Below, one piece after another: positions 1 through 10,958 of a stretch of 64,000 bases of DNA (its first letter is position 1; the number at the start of each line of letters is the position of its first letter). The stretch is from Veillonella parvula. Its GTDB lineage: Bacteria; Bacillota; Negativicutes; Veillonellales; Veillonellaceae. The notes under the pieces are model-generated. The model saw only the letters and a program-made list of their open reading frames with translations. It ran no database searches and had not been told where the DNA came from. The stretch spans positions 1,782,501-1,846,500 of the forward strand of contig NZ_LR778174.1 of assembly GCF_902810435.1 (NCBI RefSeq). The letters run 5' to 3'. The position numbers were made by a program, and so were the translations under genes.

Positions 1-598
1 CGCCTTTTACCTCATCTTGTGGTTGCTCTATTGGCAACAAGCGCTCAGCCTGTGCAATTTGCGTCATAGAATTTACAAAACGTGTATAGATCATGATGAC
101 TTCGTCTACTTCATGACGTTCATATAGTGAAAGTGCTTCATGCATAATAGTACGCGCATGTTCATAGGATGGTTTATCCGAGAAGCCCGCATAAGACTTA
201 TCGATGCGAACACCTCTAGATTTCATGCTGTCTCTAGGCTTTCTGCCTGCCGTGATAACACGGTATGTATCAGGAGATTTACCATGTAATTGTTCCATGG
301 CAAATTTCAATACATTAGACGAAAATGCCCCTGCAAGACCTTTATCTGCACCTACTACAATATAGCAAGTGCGCTCTACAGGTCGCACATCTAAAAGAGG
401 ACTTTCAAAGCCTTCTAAATCACTATTAGACATATGACGCAAGATTTGCCCTATCTTTTCTGCGTAAGGACGAGTAGCTTCCGCTTTTGTTTGTGCCCTA
501 CGAAGACGAGCAGAAGCTACCATCTTCATCGCTTTTGTAATTTGTTGCGTATTGGTAACACTTTTTATGCGTTTTCGCAAATCTTGTGCACTAGCCAT
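1..598 (-). CDS. atpG: ATP synthase F1 gamma subunit (3' end cut by window edge)
   Basis: This is the central rotor shaft subunit of the F1 motor, linking the c-ring to the alpha3beta3 head. The protein starts MASAQDLRKRIKSVTNTQQI, the usual conserved N-terminal helix of gamma, and includes the family segment ITKAMKMVASARLRRAQ. About 199 residues are visible; the C-terminal part that pairs with the N-terminal helix lies outside the window. The ATG at 598 follows atpA by only 3 bases, with a GGAGG-type site inside the end of atpA. The gene order atpB-E-F-H-A-G is standard. Confidence 0.95.
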   Translation of the reverse strand, partial: MASAQDLRKRIKSVTNTQQITKAMKMVASARLRRAQTKAEATRPYAEKIGQILRHMSNSDLEGFESPLLDVRPVERTCYIVVGADKGLAGAFSSNVLKFAMEQLHGKSPDTYRVITAGRKPRDSMKSRGVRIDKSYAGFSDKPSYEHARTIMHEALSLYERHEVDEVIMIYTRFVNSMTQIAQAERLLPIEQPQDEVKG

Positions 599-601
599 AC
601 A

Positions 602-2140
602 TTACGCCTCCTTACGAGACACTAATGTATGTGTAGAGCCAAATGCTTCAACACATTCTGGGATTGCTTGCTTCAATAGATTTTCAGTTTCTTCGTCAAT
701 TTTCTTAGACGTTTCAATGTTAGTGATGATTTCAGGATAATTTGCTTTTACATAACGTAAAAGTTCAGCTTCAAAGGACAATACATCTGCCACTTGAATA
801 TCTGCTAAGTACCCTTTAGTACCAGCGTAAAGGTTGATAACCATTTCCGCTACACTCATAGGCTCATATTGACCTTGTTTTAACATTTCAGTTAAGCGTT
901 CACCACGATCAAGTTGAGCGCGTGTAGCCGCATCAAGGTCAGAACCAAACTGAGCGAAAGCAGCCAACTCACGATATTGAGCAAGGTCCAAACGCAATTG
1001 GCCCGCCACTTGCTTCATCGCTTTAGTTTGTGCGCTACCACCTACACGGGATACGGACAGACCTACGTCAACAGCTGGACGAATACCAGAATAGAACATA
1101 TCTGTTCCCAAGAAAATTTGACCATCAGTAATGGAAATTACGTTTGTTGGAATGTATGCAGATACGTCACCTGCTTGTGTTTCAATGATTGGCAACGCTG
1201 TAATAGAACCTCCACCAAGTTCAGATGAAAGTTTCGCAGCCCGCTCTAATAGACGACTGTGTAAGTAGAATACGTCGCCTGGATATGCTTCACGCCCTGG
1301 TGGACGGCGCAATAATAGGGACATAGCACGATATGCAGCCGCTTGTTTTGTTAAGTCATCATATACGCATAATACGTGTTTACCTTGGTACATAAAGTAT
1401 TCACCCATGGCAACACCAGCGTATGGGGCAATGTATTGAAGAGGTGCACCAGTGGAAGCACTCGCAGAAACTACGATTGTATATTCCATAGCCCCTGCTT
1501 CTTCAAGTTTTTGTACTACACGAGCAACCGTAGATTCTTTTTGACCAATAGCTACATAAATACAAATAACATCTTTGCCTTTTTGGTTCAAAATAGTATC
1601 TAAGGCAATCGCAGTTTTACCTGTACCACGGTCACCGATGATAAGCTCACGTTGACCACGGCCGATTGGTACCATCGCATCAATCGCTTTAAGACCTGTT
1701 TGCAATGGTTCGTTTACGGATTGACGATCCGCAATACCAGGTGCTGGATGTTCGATAGGACGACGTTCTGTAGCTTGGATAGCACCCTTGCCATCAAGAG
1801 GTTGACCAAGAGGGTTTACTACGCGACCAATCAAGGCATCTCCAGCAGGAACGTCCATAATTTTGCCAGTACGGCGCACTTGGTCTCCTTCTTTAATCAA
1901 GAAGTCATCACCTAATAGTACGGCACCAACATTATCTAATTCTAAGTTCAAAACCAAGCCATATACGCCGTGTGGTAATTCTAGCAACTCACCGGCCATG
2001 GCTCTTTCAAGACCATAAATATGGGCGATGCCATCCCCTACGTCGAGAACAGTACCCACGTCATCGACATTGAGGTCAACATCATAGTCCTGAATCTGCT
2101 GTTTGATTATAGCAGTGATTTCTTCAGGCTTCATTTTCAT
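602..2140 (-). CDS. atpA: ATP synthase F1 alpha subunit
   Basis: This is the regulatory nucleotide-binding subunit of the F1 head. At 512 residues it is full length for the family. The P-loop GDRGTGKT lies at about residues 169-176, and the alpha signature around [14 protein letters not shown] is present near residue 365. An N-terminal beta-barrel domain precedes the nucleotide-binding core and the C-terminal helical domain. The gene lies 16 bases downstream of atpH and 3 bases upstream of atpG, so it is cotranscribed. Nothing looks broken. Confidence 0.97.
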   Translation of the reverse strand: MKMKPEEITAIIKQQIQDYDVDLNVDDVGTVLDVGDGIAHIYGLERAMAGELLELPHGVYGLVLNLELDNVGAVLLGDDFLIKEGDQVRRTGKIMDVPAGDALIGRVVNPLGQPLDGKGAIQATERRPIEHPAPGIADRQSVNEPLQTGLKAIDAMVPIGRGQRELIIGDRGTGKTAIALDTILNQKGKDVICIYVAIGQKESTVARVVQKLEEAGAMEYTIVVSASASTGAPLQYIAPYAGVAMGEYFMYQGKHVLCVYDDLTKQAAAYRAMSLLLRRPPGREAYPGDVFYLHSRLLERAAKLSSELGGGSITALPIIETQAGDVSAYIPTNVISITDGQIFLGTDMFYSGIRPAVDVGLSVSRVGGSAQTKAMKQVAGQLRLDLAQYRELAAFAQFGSDLDAATRAQLDRGERLTEMLKQGQYEPMSVAEMVINLYAGTKGYLADIQVADVLSFEAELLRYVKANYPEIITNIETSKKIDEETENLLKQAIPECVEAFGSTHTLVSRKEA

Positions 2141-2156
2141 ATATACCCATTCACCC

Positions 2157-2708
2157 CTATCTAATAGAGTTCGTTCTTAATAAAGATTTTTCTAATTCCT
2201 CTAAACGACGAGATACAGAACCATCAATGCGTTTATCTCCTACTTGAATAACGATACCACCCATAATTGATGGATCTTGGCGCACAGATAAAATAACATC
2301 TTTCCCTGTTACTTCTCGTAATTTAGCTTGTACAGATGCTTCTACATCAGCTGTGATTGGTTCTGCTACAGTTACAGTAGCTTCCAAAATGCCACGAGCC
2401 TCTCGTGATTTTTGAATAAACGCTGCAATGGCCTGCGCAATATAACGATGGCGCCCACGTTTAATCATCACATAGATAAAATGTAAAGCAACTTTGTCGA
2501 TACTAGATTCAAAGATAGAACCAACTAACTTAATCTTTGCATCTTCTGTAACGATTGGATTTTCAAGGAATGAACGAAGTTCAGGCTGTTCCGCCATAAC
2601 GGACGCTACATAACCTAATTGCTCCTCCATGAGTTCCAAAATATTTTGTTCTTGAGCTAATTCAAACATAGCTGAACTGTATTTATCTGCTACAATTTCT
2701 ATGCTCAT
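2157..2708 (-). CDS. atpH: ATP synthase F1 delta subunit
   Basis: This peripheral stalk subunit connects the top of F1 to the b subunits. It is 183 residues, a normal length. The N-terminal helical bundle begins [18 protein letters not shown] and the C-terminal part carries the family segment [20 protein letters not shown]. Its start is 4 bases after the atpF stop, which points to translational coupling in the atp operon. Confidence 0.94.
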   Translation of the reverse strand: MSIEIVADKYSSAMFELAQEQNILELMEEQLGYVASVMAEQPELRSFLENPIVTEDAKIKLVGSIFESSIDKVALHFIYVMIKRGRHRYIAQAIAAFIQKSREARGILEATVTVAEPITADVEASVQAKLREVTGKDVILSVRQDPSIMGGIVIQVGDKRIDGSVSRRLEELEKSLLRTNSIR

Positions 2709-2712
2709 CGTA

Positions 2713-3210
2713 TCACAACCCTATCGTTTTACTATCAAGTTGACGAATAGCGTCTTCGATCAATTTTGTATTAGTTTCGCTGTTCATATCTTTAGCAACA
2801 ACTTTACCAGCCATAGCTACAGATAAAGATACCACTTCGTTACGCAAGCTGTTCATAGCACGATCGCGTTCAATAGCGATATCTTGGCGAGCACGATTTT
2901 TTTCTTGTTCAATTTGCTCGCGTGCTGTTGACAATTGTTCACGTGTTGTATTTTCTGCTTCTTGAACTGCTTTTTCAACAATTTGTTGTGCCTCTATACG
3001 AGCATTAGCAATTTGAGCTGCATAATCAGCTTTAAACCCCTCTGCTTCTGCGCGAGCTTGTTCTGCAGCTTCTAAGTCTTTAGCAATTCGTTCTTTACGT
3101 TCTGTCATTATAGCCAATAATGGTTTATATGCAAAACGAGCCAATAGCCAAACTAATATAAAAAAGTTCAACATTTGAGCAAGAATCGTTCCAAGGCTTA
3201 AGTCAACCAA
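2713..3210 (-). CDS. atpF: ATP synthase F0 b subunit
   Basis: This is the membrane-anchored peripheral stalk. One N-terminal membrane segment (about residues 7-27, LGTILAQMLNFFILVWLLAR) is followed by a long charged alpha-helical region rich in Glu, Ala, Arg and Gln that fits the right-handed coiled-coil dimer of b. Its 165 residues are typical. Only one b gene is present, so a b homodimer is expected rather than b/b-prime. It lies between atpE and atpH. Confidence 0.95.
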   Translation of the reverse strand: MVDLSLGTILAQMLNFFILVWLLARFAYKPLLAIMTERKERIAKDLEAAEQARAEAEGFKADYAAQIANARIEAQQIVEKAVQEAENTTREQLSTAREQIEQEKNRARQDIAIERDRAMNSLRNEVVSLSVAMAGKVVAKDMNSETNTKLIEDAIRQLDSKTIGL

Positions 3211-3228
3211 GGTTATTCCTCCTCGTTA

Positions 3229-4172
<944 letters not shown>

Positions 4173-4417
4173 AAACCTAATAAAAACCTAATATATTTAC
4201 ATTAATATAAATATAATATATATGTATCATCATACATCGTTATAGATATATAATCAACACTTGAAGGGTAAACAATTCCAAATAATCATAAATAGAATGT
4301 ATTCAATGCATTATTAGAATACGACTCCATGTCTTATTAAAATCCACATCAATACATTAATTGGAATACAATACATTAATTTAAATGCAATAAAATTCTT
4401 AATTAAAATAATAAAAA

Positions 4418-4786
4418 TTAGAACCGTCCACTAAGTCGCCAATACACTATATAAAGTGCAGGCTGGATAAGTGCAATCGCTACAAACATACTAATTGCTT
4501 CTACATGGAGAATCTTCAAACCTAATACGACTAAAGATCCAACAAGCATAAGACGCCACACCATCTGTCTACGCGCCTTACGAACAGCCTTATAAGGATC
4601 ACCTAATATAATTGCTTGACCATGTAGTGCAAGGCTAAGCAAGTAGAGCACCATTATAAAAATGCCCCACAGCCATCCCCATACATAGTGTTGTAATCCG
4701 CATGCAACCTGTATTATTACACCTAAAAAGGCAATAAAAAAACAAGTCAGTAGCACGCGCACTATGAATTTTATATATTGATTCAT
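4418..4786 (-). CDS. AtpI-like F0 assembly membrane protein
   Basis: This is a 122-residue protein with four predicted membrane helices (around residues 6-26, 32-53, 73-92 and 95-115), separated by the basic stretch KAVRKARRQMVWR. Its position between the AtpZ-like gene and atpB, together with this topology, matches the ATP synthase subunit I family, which in other bacteria helps assemble the c-ring or move Mg2+. The family call comes mainly from context and topology. The start is supported by GAGGT upstream of ATG 4786. Confidence 0.7.
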   Translation of the reverse strand: MNQYIKFIVRVLLTCFFIAFLGVIIQVACGLQHYVWGWLWGIFIMVLYLLSLALHGQAIILGDPYKAVRKARRQMVWRLMLVGSLVVLGLKILHVEAISMFVAIALIQPALYIVYWRLSGRF

Positions 4787-4796
4787 ACATACCTCA

Positions 4797-4991
4797 CTAC
4801 TTAACTTGTTTATATAACATATAAAACCCTGTTATAGCTCCTATTAGGCCAAATATGACCATGCAGAGTGGTTCCGTTTGAAGCCAAGTATCCAATTTAT
4901 AACCTAGCCAAATAAAACCTCCTATACAGGAGACCAATGTGACCCCCGCTGATGTTGCCATGGCGAGGGCTTTCACAAGATCCTTATCCAT
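4797..4991 (-). CDS. AtpZ/AtpI-type small membrane protein
   Basis: This is a 64-residue protein with two membrane helices and the sequence GGFIWLGYKLDTWL, which fits the AtpZ/AtpI F0F1 accessory family. I prefer the ATG at 4991, one base after the wecB stop, over a longer reading from 5027 that would overlap wecB. It pairs with the AtpI-like gene 10 bases downstream. AtpZ/AtpI complexes have been proposed to act as Ca2+/Mg2+ carriers or in c-ring assembly; which applies here cannot be told from sequence. Confidence 0.7.
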   Translation of the reverse strand: MDKDLVKALAMATSAGVTLVSCIGGFIWLGYKLDTWLQTEPLCMVIFGLIGAITGFYMLYKQVK

Positions 4992-4992
4992 A

Positions 4993-6135
4993 TTATTTAC
5001 CAAAACGTTCAGGACGACGCGCATCACCTAAGAATTCATGTCGCAACGCTTGAATGATGCGTTCAGAGGCTTTTCCGTCACCATATGGGTTAACAGAATT
5101 AGACATTAACTTATACGCTTCAGCATTGCTCAATAATTCATAAGCGGCTTTATGTACCGCATCTTTATCAGTACCTACAAGGCGAACAGTGCCTGCTTCT
5201 ACCGCTTCAGGACGTTCTGTCGTATCACGTAATACGAGAACTGGCTTACCAAGAGCTGGAGCTTCCTCTTGAATCCCACCTGAATCAGTCAAAATCAAGT
5301 AAGATTTAGCCATCAAGTTTGCAAATGGTTCATAGTCAAGAGGGTCGATTAATGTAACACGCTCCACAGAACCAAGTTCCTCTTGTACAACTTGGCGAAC
5401 TTTAGGATTTTTATGTACAGGGAAAACAACTTGAATATCTTCAAATTCATTGATTAAATCTCGAATGGCTTGATATACATGGCGCATAGGTTCACCTAAG
5501 TTTTCTCGGCGATGTGTGGTAACAAGAACCGTACGTTTTTTAGGATCAAGAGCATTAATAGCTGCATCATCGAATACATAACTGTCTTGTACCGTCGTAT
5601 CAAGAGCATCGATAACAGTATTCCCCGTTACATAAAGATGTTCTGTATTAATATTTTCTTTTTTTAAATTGCTTTCAGAACTAGAAGTAGGCGCAAAGTG
5701 ATACGTCGCAATAGAGCCCGTCAATTTGCGATTCATCTCTTCAGGGAACGGGGAGTAAATATCACCCGTCCGTAGTCCTGCTTCCACGTGACCTACAGGA
5801 ATTTCTTGGTAGAAAGAAGCCAATGCCCCAGCAAAGGTAGTTGTAGTATCACCATGAACGAGTACCACATCAGGTTTTGCTTCTTCTAATACATCTTTAA
5901 GGCCCATCAAAGCACGATTAGTTACATCATATAGTGTTTGACCTTGGCTCATAATATTTAAATCATAGTCTGGGGTAATATTAAACAAGTTTAGTACTTG
6001 ATCAAGCATATCTCGATGCTGTGCCGTAACGGTGACGATAGGTTCCATATCTGGTGCTGCTTGTAATGCTTTTACAAGAGGAGCCATCTTGATAGCCTCA
6101 GGTCTTGTACCAAAGATTGTCATAACTTTTAACAT
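4993..6135 (-). CDS. wecB: UDP-N-acetylglucosamine 2-epimerase (non-hydrolysing)
   Basis: The enzyme interconverts UDP-GlcNAc and UDP-ManNAc, supplying ManNAc for surface polysaccharides. The N-terminus MLKVMTIFGTRPEAIKMAPL is the family signature. VHGDTTTTFAGALASFY, TTHRRENLGEPM and TDSGGIQEEAP follow in the expected order of the GT-B fold. I chose ATG 6135 because GGAGG stands 7 bases upstream; a longer reading to 6186 adds an unrelated leader. It lies 57 bases downstream of a WecA/TagO-type transferase, consistent with a linked polysaccharide step. Confidence 0.94.
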   Translation of the reverse strand: MLKVMTIFGTRPEAIKMAPLVKALQAAPDMEPIVTVTAQHRDMLDQVLNLFNITPDYDLNIMSQGQTLYDVTNRALMGLKDVLEEAKPDVVLVHGDTTTTFAGALASFYQEIPVGHVEAGLRTGDIYSPFPEEMNRKLTGSIATYHFAPTSSSESNLKKENINTEHLYVTGNTVIDALDTTVQDSYVFDDAAINALDPKKRTVLVTTHRRENLGEPMRHVYQAIRDLINEFEDIQVVFPVHKNPKVRQVVQEELGSVERVTLIDPLDYEPFANLMAKSYLILTDSGGIQEEAPALGKPVLVLRDTTERPEAVEAGTVRLVGTDKDAVHKAAYELLSNAEAYKLMSNSVNPYGDGKASERIIQALRHEFLGDARRPERFGK

Positions 6136-6192
6136 AGTTGCCTCCAACGTAGTAGGATAGAGAAAATGGGGCGCCAAGCACCCCACAGATGG

Positions 6193-7344
6193 TTATTCCT
6201 TATGAGAATCATCAGTATTCTCCAAAGCTTTAGCCAATTCATCGCGATCAAAGGATATGGTATCATCCGAGTCGCTGCGTTCAATTGTAGGACGTGGTAA
6301 CGGATGCCCTGCCGCATCACTATGCATGATAACGCCAAGACGTCGTGCAATATAAATACTACACAAGAAAATTACTAATACCAAGGTCGCGCCGACCCAA
6401 GCATTAACCTCTGCAACGATAACAGATACACCGCCGAAAAGAGCTGTTACTGCATACATCAACAATACAGCTTGCTTTTGTGTTAATCCTTGTGCCAATA
6501 AACGATGGTGAACATGACCTTTATCGGGTTTAAAGATGGGACGTCCACTGATTTTACGGCGCACAATGGCAAATAAGGTGTCCAAAATAGGCAAGCCTAA
6601 CACAATAGCAGGTACCACTAGAGCAATCATAGCAGCTGTCTTTACAGCCCCCATAACAGAAATAGCCGCTAATGTATACCCTAACAACATCGATCCCGTA
6701 TCACCCATGAATATTTTTGCAGGATTAAAATTATACCGCAGAAAACCTACAGTCGCACCTGCTAAGGCAAGAGAAAGGCAAGCAAGATCAGTTTGACCAA
6801 GTTGCAATGTCATTGCACAAACAGCGATACATGCGATAAAGGAAATACCTGCAGCCAAGCCATCAAGTCCATCAATTAGGTTTACAATATTTGTAAAACC
6901 GACTATCCAGAAAATAGTCAATGGAATAGCCCAATACTTGAGATATACTACACCACCCCAAGGAAGGTTAATGAAGTCTACTCGAATATCATAAGCCACC
7001 AGAATAGCAGCTGCTATAATTTGTCCCATTAACTTAGTTTTTGGCTCAATTTGTTTAATGTCGTCCCAAATACCAACTAGCACCAAAATGACCGTACCAA
7101 GGACAAACCCAAACAATTTATGATCATGCGGGATGGAATTGTTAAAAAGAACCGATCCCACATAACCGAGAAAGATTGCTAATCCACCAAGTCGTGGAAT
7201 TGCACCATGATGCACCTTTCGAGCATCAGGCTTATCTATTGCCCCAACAGCAACGGCAAAGCGTTTTACCAATGGGGTAAGTGCAAAGGTTATGATGAGC
7301 GCTAATGCAAAGGCCCACACATAATCGAGCACATATTCACTCAT
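6193..7344 (-). CDS. Undecaprenyl-phosphate GlcNAc-1-phosphate transferase (WecA/TagO type)
   Basis: This membrane enzyme of the MraY/WecA family starts lipid-linked polysaccharide synthesis by moving GlcNAc-1-P from UDP-GlcNAc to undecaprenyl phosphate. It has about ten or eleven hydrophobic segments. Visible motifs are DKPDARKVHHGAIPRLGG near the N-terminus, NLIDGLDGLAAG, FMGDTGSMLLGY and the cytosolic HVHHRLLAQG of the WecA branch. It is 383 residues with a polar C-terminal tail. GGAGGTGTCTT precedes the ATG. The next gene is wecB, supporting ManNAc-containing glycans. Confidence 0.9.
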   Translation of the reverse strand: MSEYVLDYVWAFALALIITFALTPLVKRFAVAVGAIDKPDARKVHHGAIPRLGGLAIFLGYVGSVLFNNSIPHDHKLFGFVLGTVILVLVGIWDDIKQIEPKTKLMGQIIAAAILVAYDIRVDFINLPWGGVVYLKYWAIPLTIFWIVGFTNIVNLIDGLDGLAAGISFIACIAVCAMTLQLGQTDLACLSLALAGATVGFLRYNFNPAKIFMGDTGSMLLGYTLAAISVMGAVKTAAMIALVVPAIVLGLPILDTLFAIVRRKISGRPIFKPDKGHVHHRLLAQGLTQKQAVLLMYAVTALFGGVSVIVAEVNAWVGATLVLVIFLCSIYIARRLGVIMHSDAAGHPLPRPTIERSDSDDTISFDRDELAKALENTDDSHKE

Positions 7345-7378
7345 AAGACACCTCCAACAAGTAGGTTGTAAAAACGGA

Positions 7379-8737
7379 CTAATTCGTTAAGCTACGAATA
7401 GGAGCAGGAATTCTTCCACCACGGGCAATGAACTCGGCTGCACTATATGGACTCACTTCAATAATAGGAGCATAGCCTAATAATCCACCAAACTCAACAA
7501 CCTCTCCAACAGTCTTACCAGGTACAGGAATTACACGAACCGCAGTTGTCTTATTGTTAATCATGCCGATAGCTGATTCATCTGCAATTATAGCAGAAAT
7601 GGTATCAGCAGTAGTGTCTCCAGGAATAGCAATCATATCAAGGCCAACAGAACATACACATGTCATAGCCTCTAATTTATCAAGTGTTAAACTACCACAA
7701 GATACGGCATCAATCATGCCTGCATCTTCCGAGACAGGAATGAATGCACCACTAAGTCCACCTACATGGGAGGAGGCCATAAGACCACCTTTTTTCACCG
7801 CATCATTAAGTAATGCTAGTGCTGCTGTAGTGCCATGACAGCCACAAGAGGACAAGCCCATTTCTTCAAGAACGTGAGCTACAGAGTCGCCTACAGCTGG
7901 CGTTGGGGCCAAGGATAAATCGATAATACCAAATGGTTTGCCGAGACGACGAGATGCCTCTTGCGCTACCAATTGACCTACGCGAGTTATTTTGAAAGCA
8001 GTACGTTTAATCGTTTCTGCTACAACGTCAAAGGATTGGCCTCGAACGGATTCAAGCGCATGTTTTACAACGCCCGGGCCAGATACACCTACAGAAATAG
8101 CACTATCCCCTTCGGTTACACCAAAAAAGGCCCCTGCCATAAACGGATTATCCTCTACAGGATTACAGAAAATTACGAGCTTAGCACAACCAAGAGCATC
8201 ATTATCCTTTGTAAGCTCTGCAGTTTTCTTAACGATGATTCCCATGTCTCGCACTGCGTCCATGTTGATACCAGTTTTAGTAGAGCCCACAGCAACAGAG
8301 CTACAAACGATATCCGTAGTCGCCAGCGCTTCAGGAATAGAGTCAATCAAAATGCGGTCGGCTCGAGTAGCGCCTTTTGTTACAAGCGCAGAAAAGCCGC
8401 CAATAAAATTAACACCTACAGTTTTTGCTGCACGATCCATAGCTGCTGCTACAGGAACATAGGATGTTAAATCACTACCACCTGCTACAAGAGAAATGGG
8501 TGTTACAGAAATACGCTTGTTGATAATAGGGATGCCGAATTCTCGCTCAATATCTTCCCCTGTAGATACAAGATGTTCTGCCTCTTTTGTAATACGGTCA
8601 TAAATACGGTCACACAACTCTTTACCAGAACTAGATGCACATTCTAGCAAGCTAATCCCCATCGTAATAGTACGCACATCAAGCTTGTTATCATGAATCA
8701 TCTGATTCGTTTCTAAAATATTGTCGATAGATAACAT
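7379..8737 (-). CDS. UPF0210 / PFL-like family protein
   Basis: This 452-residue soluble protein belongs to the UPF0210 (DUF711) family. It shows the conserved start [13 protein letters not shown] and [10 protein letters not shown], and long Ala/Gly-rich stretches reminiscent of glycyl-radical-type folds. Its biochemical role is not established. It starts 9 bases after the stop of a small ACT-domain protein, and this pair is conserved in many Firmicutes, so the ACT protein probably senses an amino acid that regulates it. TAGGAGG stands before the ATG. Confidence 0.85.
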   Translation of the reverse strand: MLSIDNILETNQMIHDNKLDVRTITMGISLLECASSSGKELCDRIYDRITKEAEHLVSTGEDIEREFGIPIINKRISVTPISLVAGGSDLTSYVPVAAAMDRAAKTVGVNFIGGFSALVTKGATRADRILIDSIPEALATTDIVCSSVAVGSTKTGINMDAVRDMGIIVKKTAELTKDNDALGCAKLVIFCNPVEDNPFMAGAFFGVTEGDSAISVGVSGPGVVKHALESVRGQSFDVVAETIKRTAFKITRVGQLVAQEASRRLGKPFGIIDLSLAPTPAVGDSVAHVLEEMGLSSCGCHGTTAALALLNDAVKKGGLMASSHVGGLSGAFIPVSEDAGMIDAVSCGSLTLDKLEAMTCVCSVGLDMIAIPGDTTADTISAIIADESAIGMINNKTTAVRVIPVPGKTVGEVVEFGGLLGYAPIIEVSPYSAAEFIARGGRIPAPIRSLTN

Positions 8738-8746
8738 AAGTGCCTC

Positions 8747-9022
8747 CTATCCTACACGGTGCATGCTCAAGAAAATATCAGCATGTTGTGCACGGATTTC
8801 AACACCTAGTTCTTTACCTTGAGTCGTCAAAGCCTCTTGAATAGCTGTAAGATTTTTCATATCTTCAGACTTGGTTTCACACATCATAATCATATTGAAA
8901 ACACCATCAAGGATGGTCTGATTAATGGACATAATATTTACACCGTAGTTAGCGAGTACGGTACTAACCCCAGCAATGATACCAACGCGGTCTACGCCGA
9001 CAACGGTAACAACTAATTTCAT
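8747..9022 (-). CDS. Small ACT-domain regulatory protein (UPF0237)
   Basis: This is a single ACT domain of 91 residues, starting MKLVVTVVGVDRVGIIAGVS, which matches the ligand-binding loop of GcvR/UPF0237 proteins. ACT domains bind small ligands, usually amino acids. I place the start at ATG 9022 after AAGGTGA rather than at 9043. It forms a two-gene unit with the UPF0210 gene downstream. Confidence 0.85.
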   Translation of the reverse strand: MKLVVTVVGVDRVGIIAGVSTVLANYGVNIMSINQTILDGVFNMIMMCETKSEDMKNLTAIQEALTTQGKELGVEIRAQHADIFLSMHRVG

Positions 9023-9156
9023 AACATCACCTTCTCTAAGCACTACAAACTATATAGCCAGTAAAGGGCATTCAATAAACTATATTAATATATTATAACA
9101 CATTTATTATTTTTCATGAGTGAAATCTTTATGAGTTTTCTAGTGAAAACAACATG

Positions 9157-10794
9157 TTACACTTCTTCAGACAAAGCACTTGTCACAATCGCTTCACCAG
9201 CAGTTAACAATGCGATAAGACCTTTGTCCCCTTTATAGCTTTCACCATAAATTTTATATAAATCTTCAGTGCCAGATGGGCGTGCTACAAACCAGCCCGT
9301 TTCCGTTTCCACACGAACACCATCGATAGGCATATCTTTATACAGAGAAGTAGTGCGAACATTAGTAATCGCATCACCATCTACTTCGGTAGCCGTAATG
9401 GAGCTTGCATTTAATTGTTTCAACTTAGCCTTGGCCACCTTTGTACAAGGCGCATCAATACGACCAAATCGTGGATCCCCACAGCCTTCCACAATATTGT
9501 TATATAGTCTCTCAACAGTTGCGCCCATTACAGCGTACATCTCCATCGCTAAGAGAGCCATAATCATACCATCTTTATCTGTGGTCCATACTGTACCATC
9601 TTTTTTAAGGAACGATGCACCAGCAGATTCTTCACCGCCAATGCCAATTTCCCCATCGAATAATAGAGAGCTAAAGTATTTAAAGCCTACCGGAACTTCA
9701 TACACAGGAATTTCTTTAACGGATGCCCACTTATCAATCATGGTTGTACAAACAACCGTTTTGCCTACCCCTTTATCCTTCCAACCACGGGTTGTGAATA
9801 GATAATCGGCAGCGGCTACGAGGAATGCATTTGGTGAAGCAAGCCCTTCTGCACTAACAATACCATAACGATCATAATCGGGATCGTTACCAACAGCCAA
9901 ATCGTAATTAGCAATTTGCTTGATAACATCGGCCATAGCGTATTCGGAGGAACAATCCATGCGTACCTTACCATCATGGTCATAGGTCATAAAGCTAAAG
10001 GTTGGATCATACTCATCATTAATAATATCTAGGTTTAGATTATACCGCTCTTTAATAGCACGCCAATAACCTAGTCCACTACCGCCGAGAGCATTAACGA
10101 GGACCTTAGGTTTTGCACTTTGGATTGCCTCCATATTAATGATAGAAGATAGTTCTTCTACATATAGACCTTTATAGTCATATGGAACCTGTTGGTCGGG
10201 TTCAATATTGTCGATACTAATACGTTTAAATCCTTCTAATTCACAATATGCGTGAACATATTCATTGGCACGTGTTTCAATCCATTTAGTAATCAACGTA
10301 TCCGCTGGACCACCATTGGTAGCGTTATACTTAATGCCACCATTATCTGGAGGATTATGAGACGGCGTAATCACGATACCATCCGCCTTATCATCGTGGC
10401 TTTCATTATAACGAATAATAGCGCGAGATATAGATGGTGTTGGCACGAAATCCATATCGGAATCAACCATTGCCGTTACACCATTGCCAGCAAGGACCTC
10501 TAGAACCGTCACAAGGGCTGGCTGAGATAAAGCATGTGTATCTTGACCGACAAAAATCGGACCTGTAGCGCCGAATTGACCACGGCCATCACAAATAGCC
10601 TGTGTAATAGCGGCCACATGTAAATCTGTAAACGTACTATTTAAAGATGTACCGCGATGGCCAGATGTGCCAAAGGATACGAGTTGTGTCGGATCTGTAA
10701 TATCCGGAGTATTATCAAAATATGCATCCACAAGGGTTTGCACATCGATAATATCTTGTTCTTGTACAGGCGTACCTGCTAATTTGTGAGTCAT
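9157..10794 (-). CDS. pgm: Phosphoglucomutase (alpha-D-glucose-specific)
   Basis: This enzyme interconverts glucose-1-phosphate and glucose-6-phosphate. It is 545 residues, the length of the bacterial Pgm branch. The phosphoserine loop is seen as TPSHNPPDNGG, the metal loop as GNDPDYDRYGIV, the sugar-binding loop as GGEESAGASF, and the phosphate-binding loop as RPSGTEDLYKIYGES near the C-terminus. The start at ATG 10794 is favoured by AGAGG upstream and by the family N-terminus HKLAGTPVQEQDI. Spacing on both sides suggests a single-gene unit. Confidence 0.95.
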   Translation of the reverse strand: MTHKLAGTPVQEQDIIDVQTLVDAYFDNTPDITDPTQLVSFGTSGHRGTSLNSTFTDLHVAAITQAICDGRGQFGATGPIFVGQDTHALSQPALVTVLEVLAGNGVTAMVDSDMDFVPTPSISRAIIRYNESHDDKADGIVITPSHNPPDNGGIKYNATNGGPADTLITKWIETRANEYVHAYCELEGFKRISIDNIEPDQQVPYDYKGLYVEELSSIINMEAIQSAKPKVLVNALGGSGLGYWRAIKERYNLNLDIINDEYDPTFSFMTYDHDGKVRMDCSSEYAMADVIKQIANYDLAVGNDPDYDRYGIVSAEGLASPNAFLVAAADYLFTTRGWKDKGVGKTVVCTTMIDKWASVKEIPVYEVPVGFKYFSSLLFDGEIGIGGEESAGASFLKKDGTVWTTDKDGMIMALLAMEMYAVMGATVERLYNNIVEGCGDPRFGRIDAPCTKVAKAKLKQLNASSITATEVDGDAITNVRTTSLYKDMPIDGVRVETETGWFVARPSGTEDLYKIYGESYKGDKGLIALLTAGEAIVTSALSEEV

Positions 10795-10958
10795 AGAAAC
10801 CTCTAATCTTATCTTGAGGGCAAGCCCTCTCATTTTACAACCTTGATATTCAATCAATCACATTAAATTATTTTCAAAATGTATGTATCATTCATAAAAT
10901 ATTATATTTACGCATAATTAATATAAGATGACAACAGCCAGAGATTTATCATAATTCT

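Noticed and set aside
4340-4395. Direct repeats of AATACATTAAT upstream of atpB
   Set aside because: Only two imperfect copies in AT-rich DNA; chance is likely and no regulator is suggested.
7554-8470. Plus-strand open frames of 94 to 169 codons over the UPF0210 gene
   Set aside because: They are shadows of a conserved minus-strand gene with a good ribosome site and have no recognisable features.
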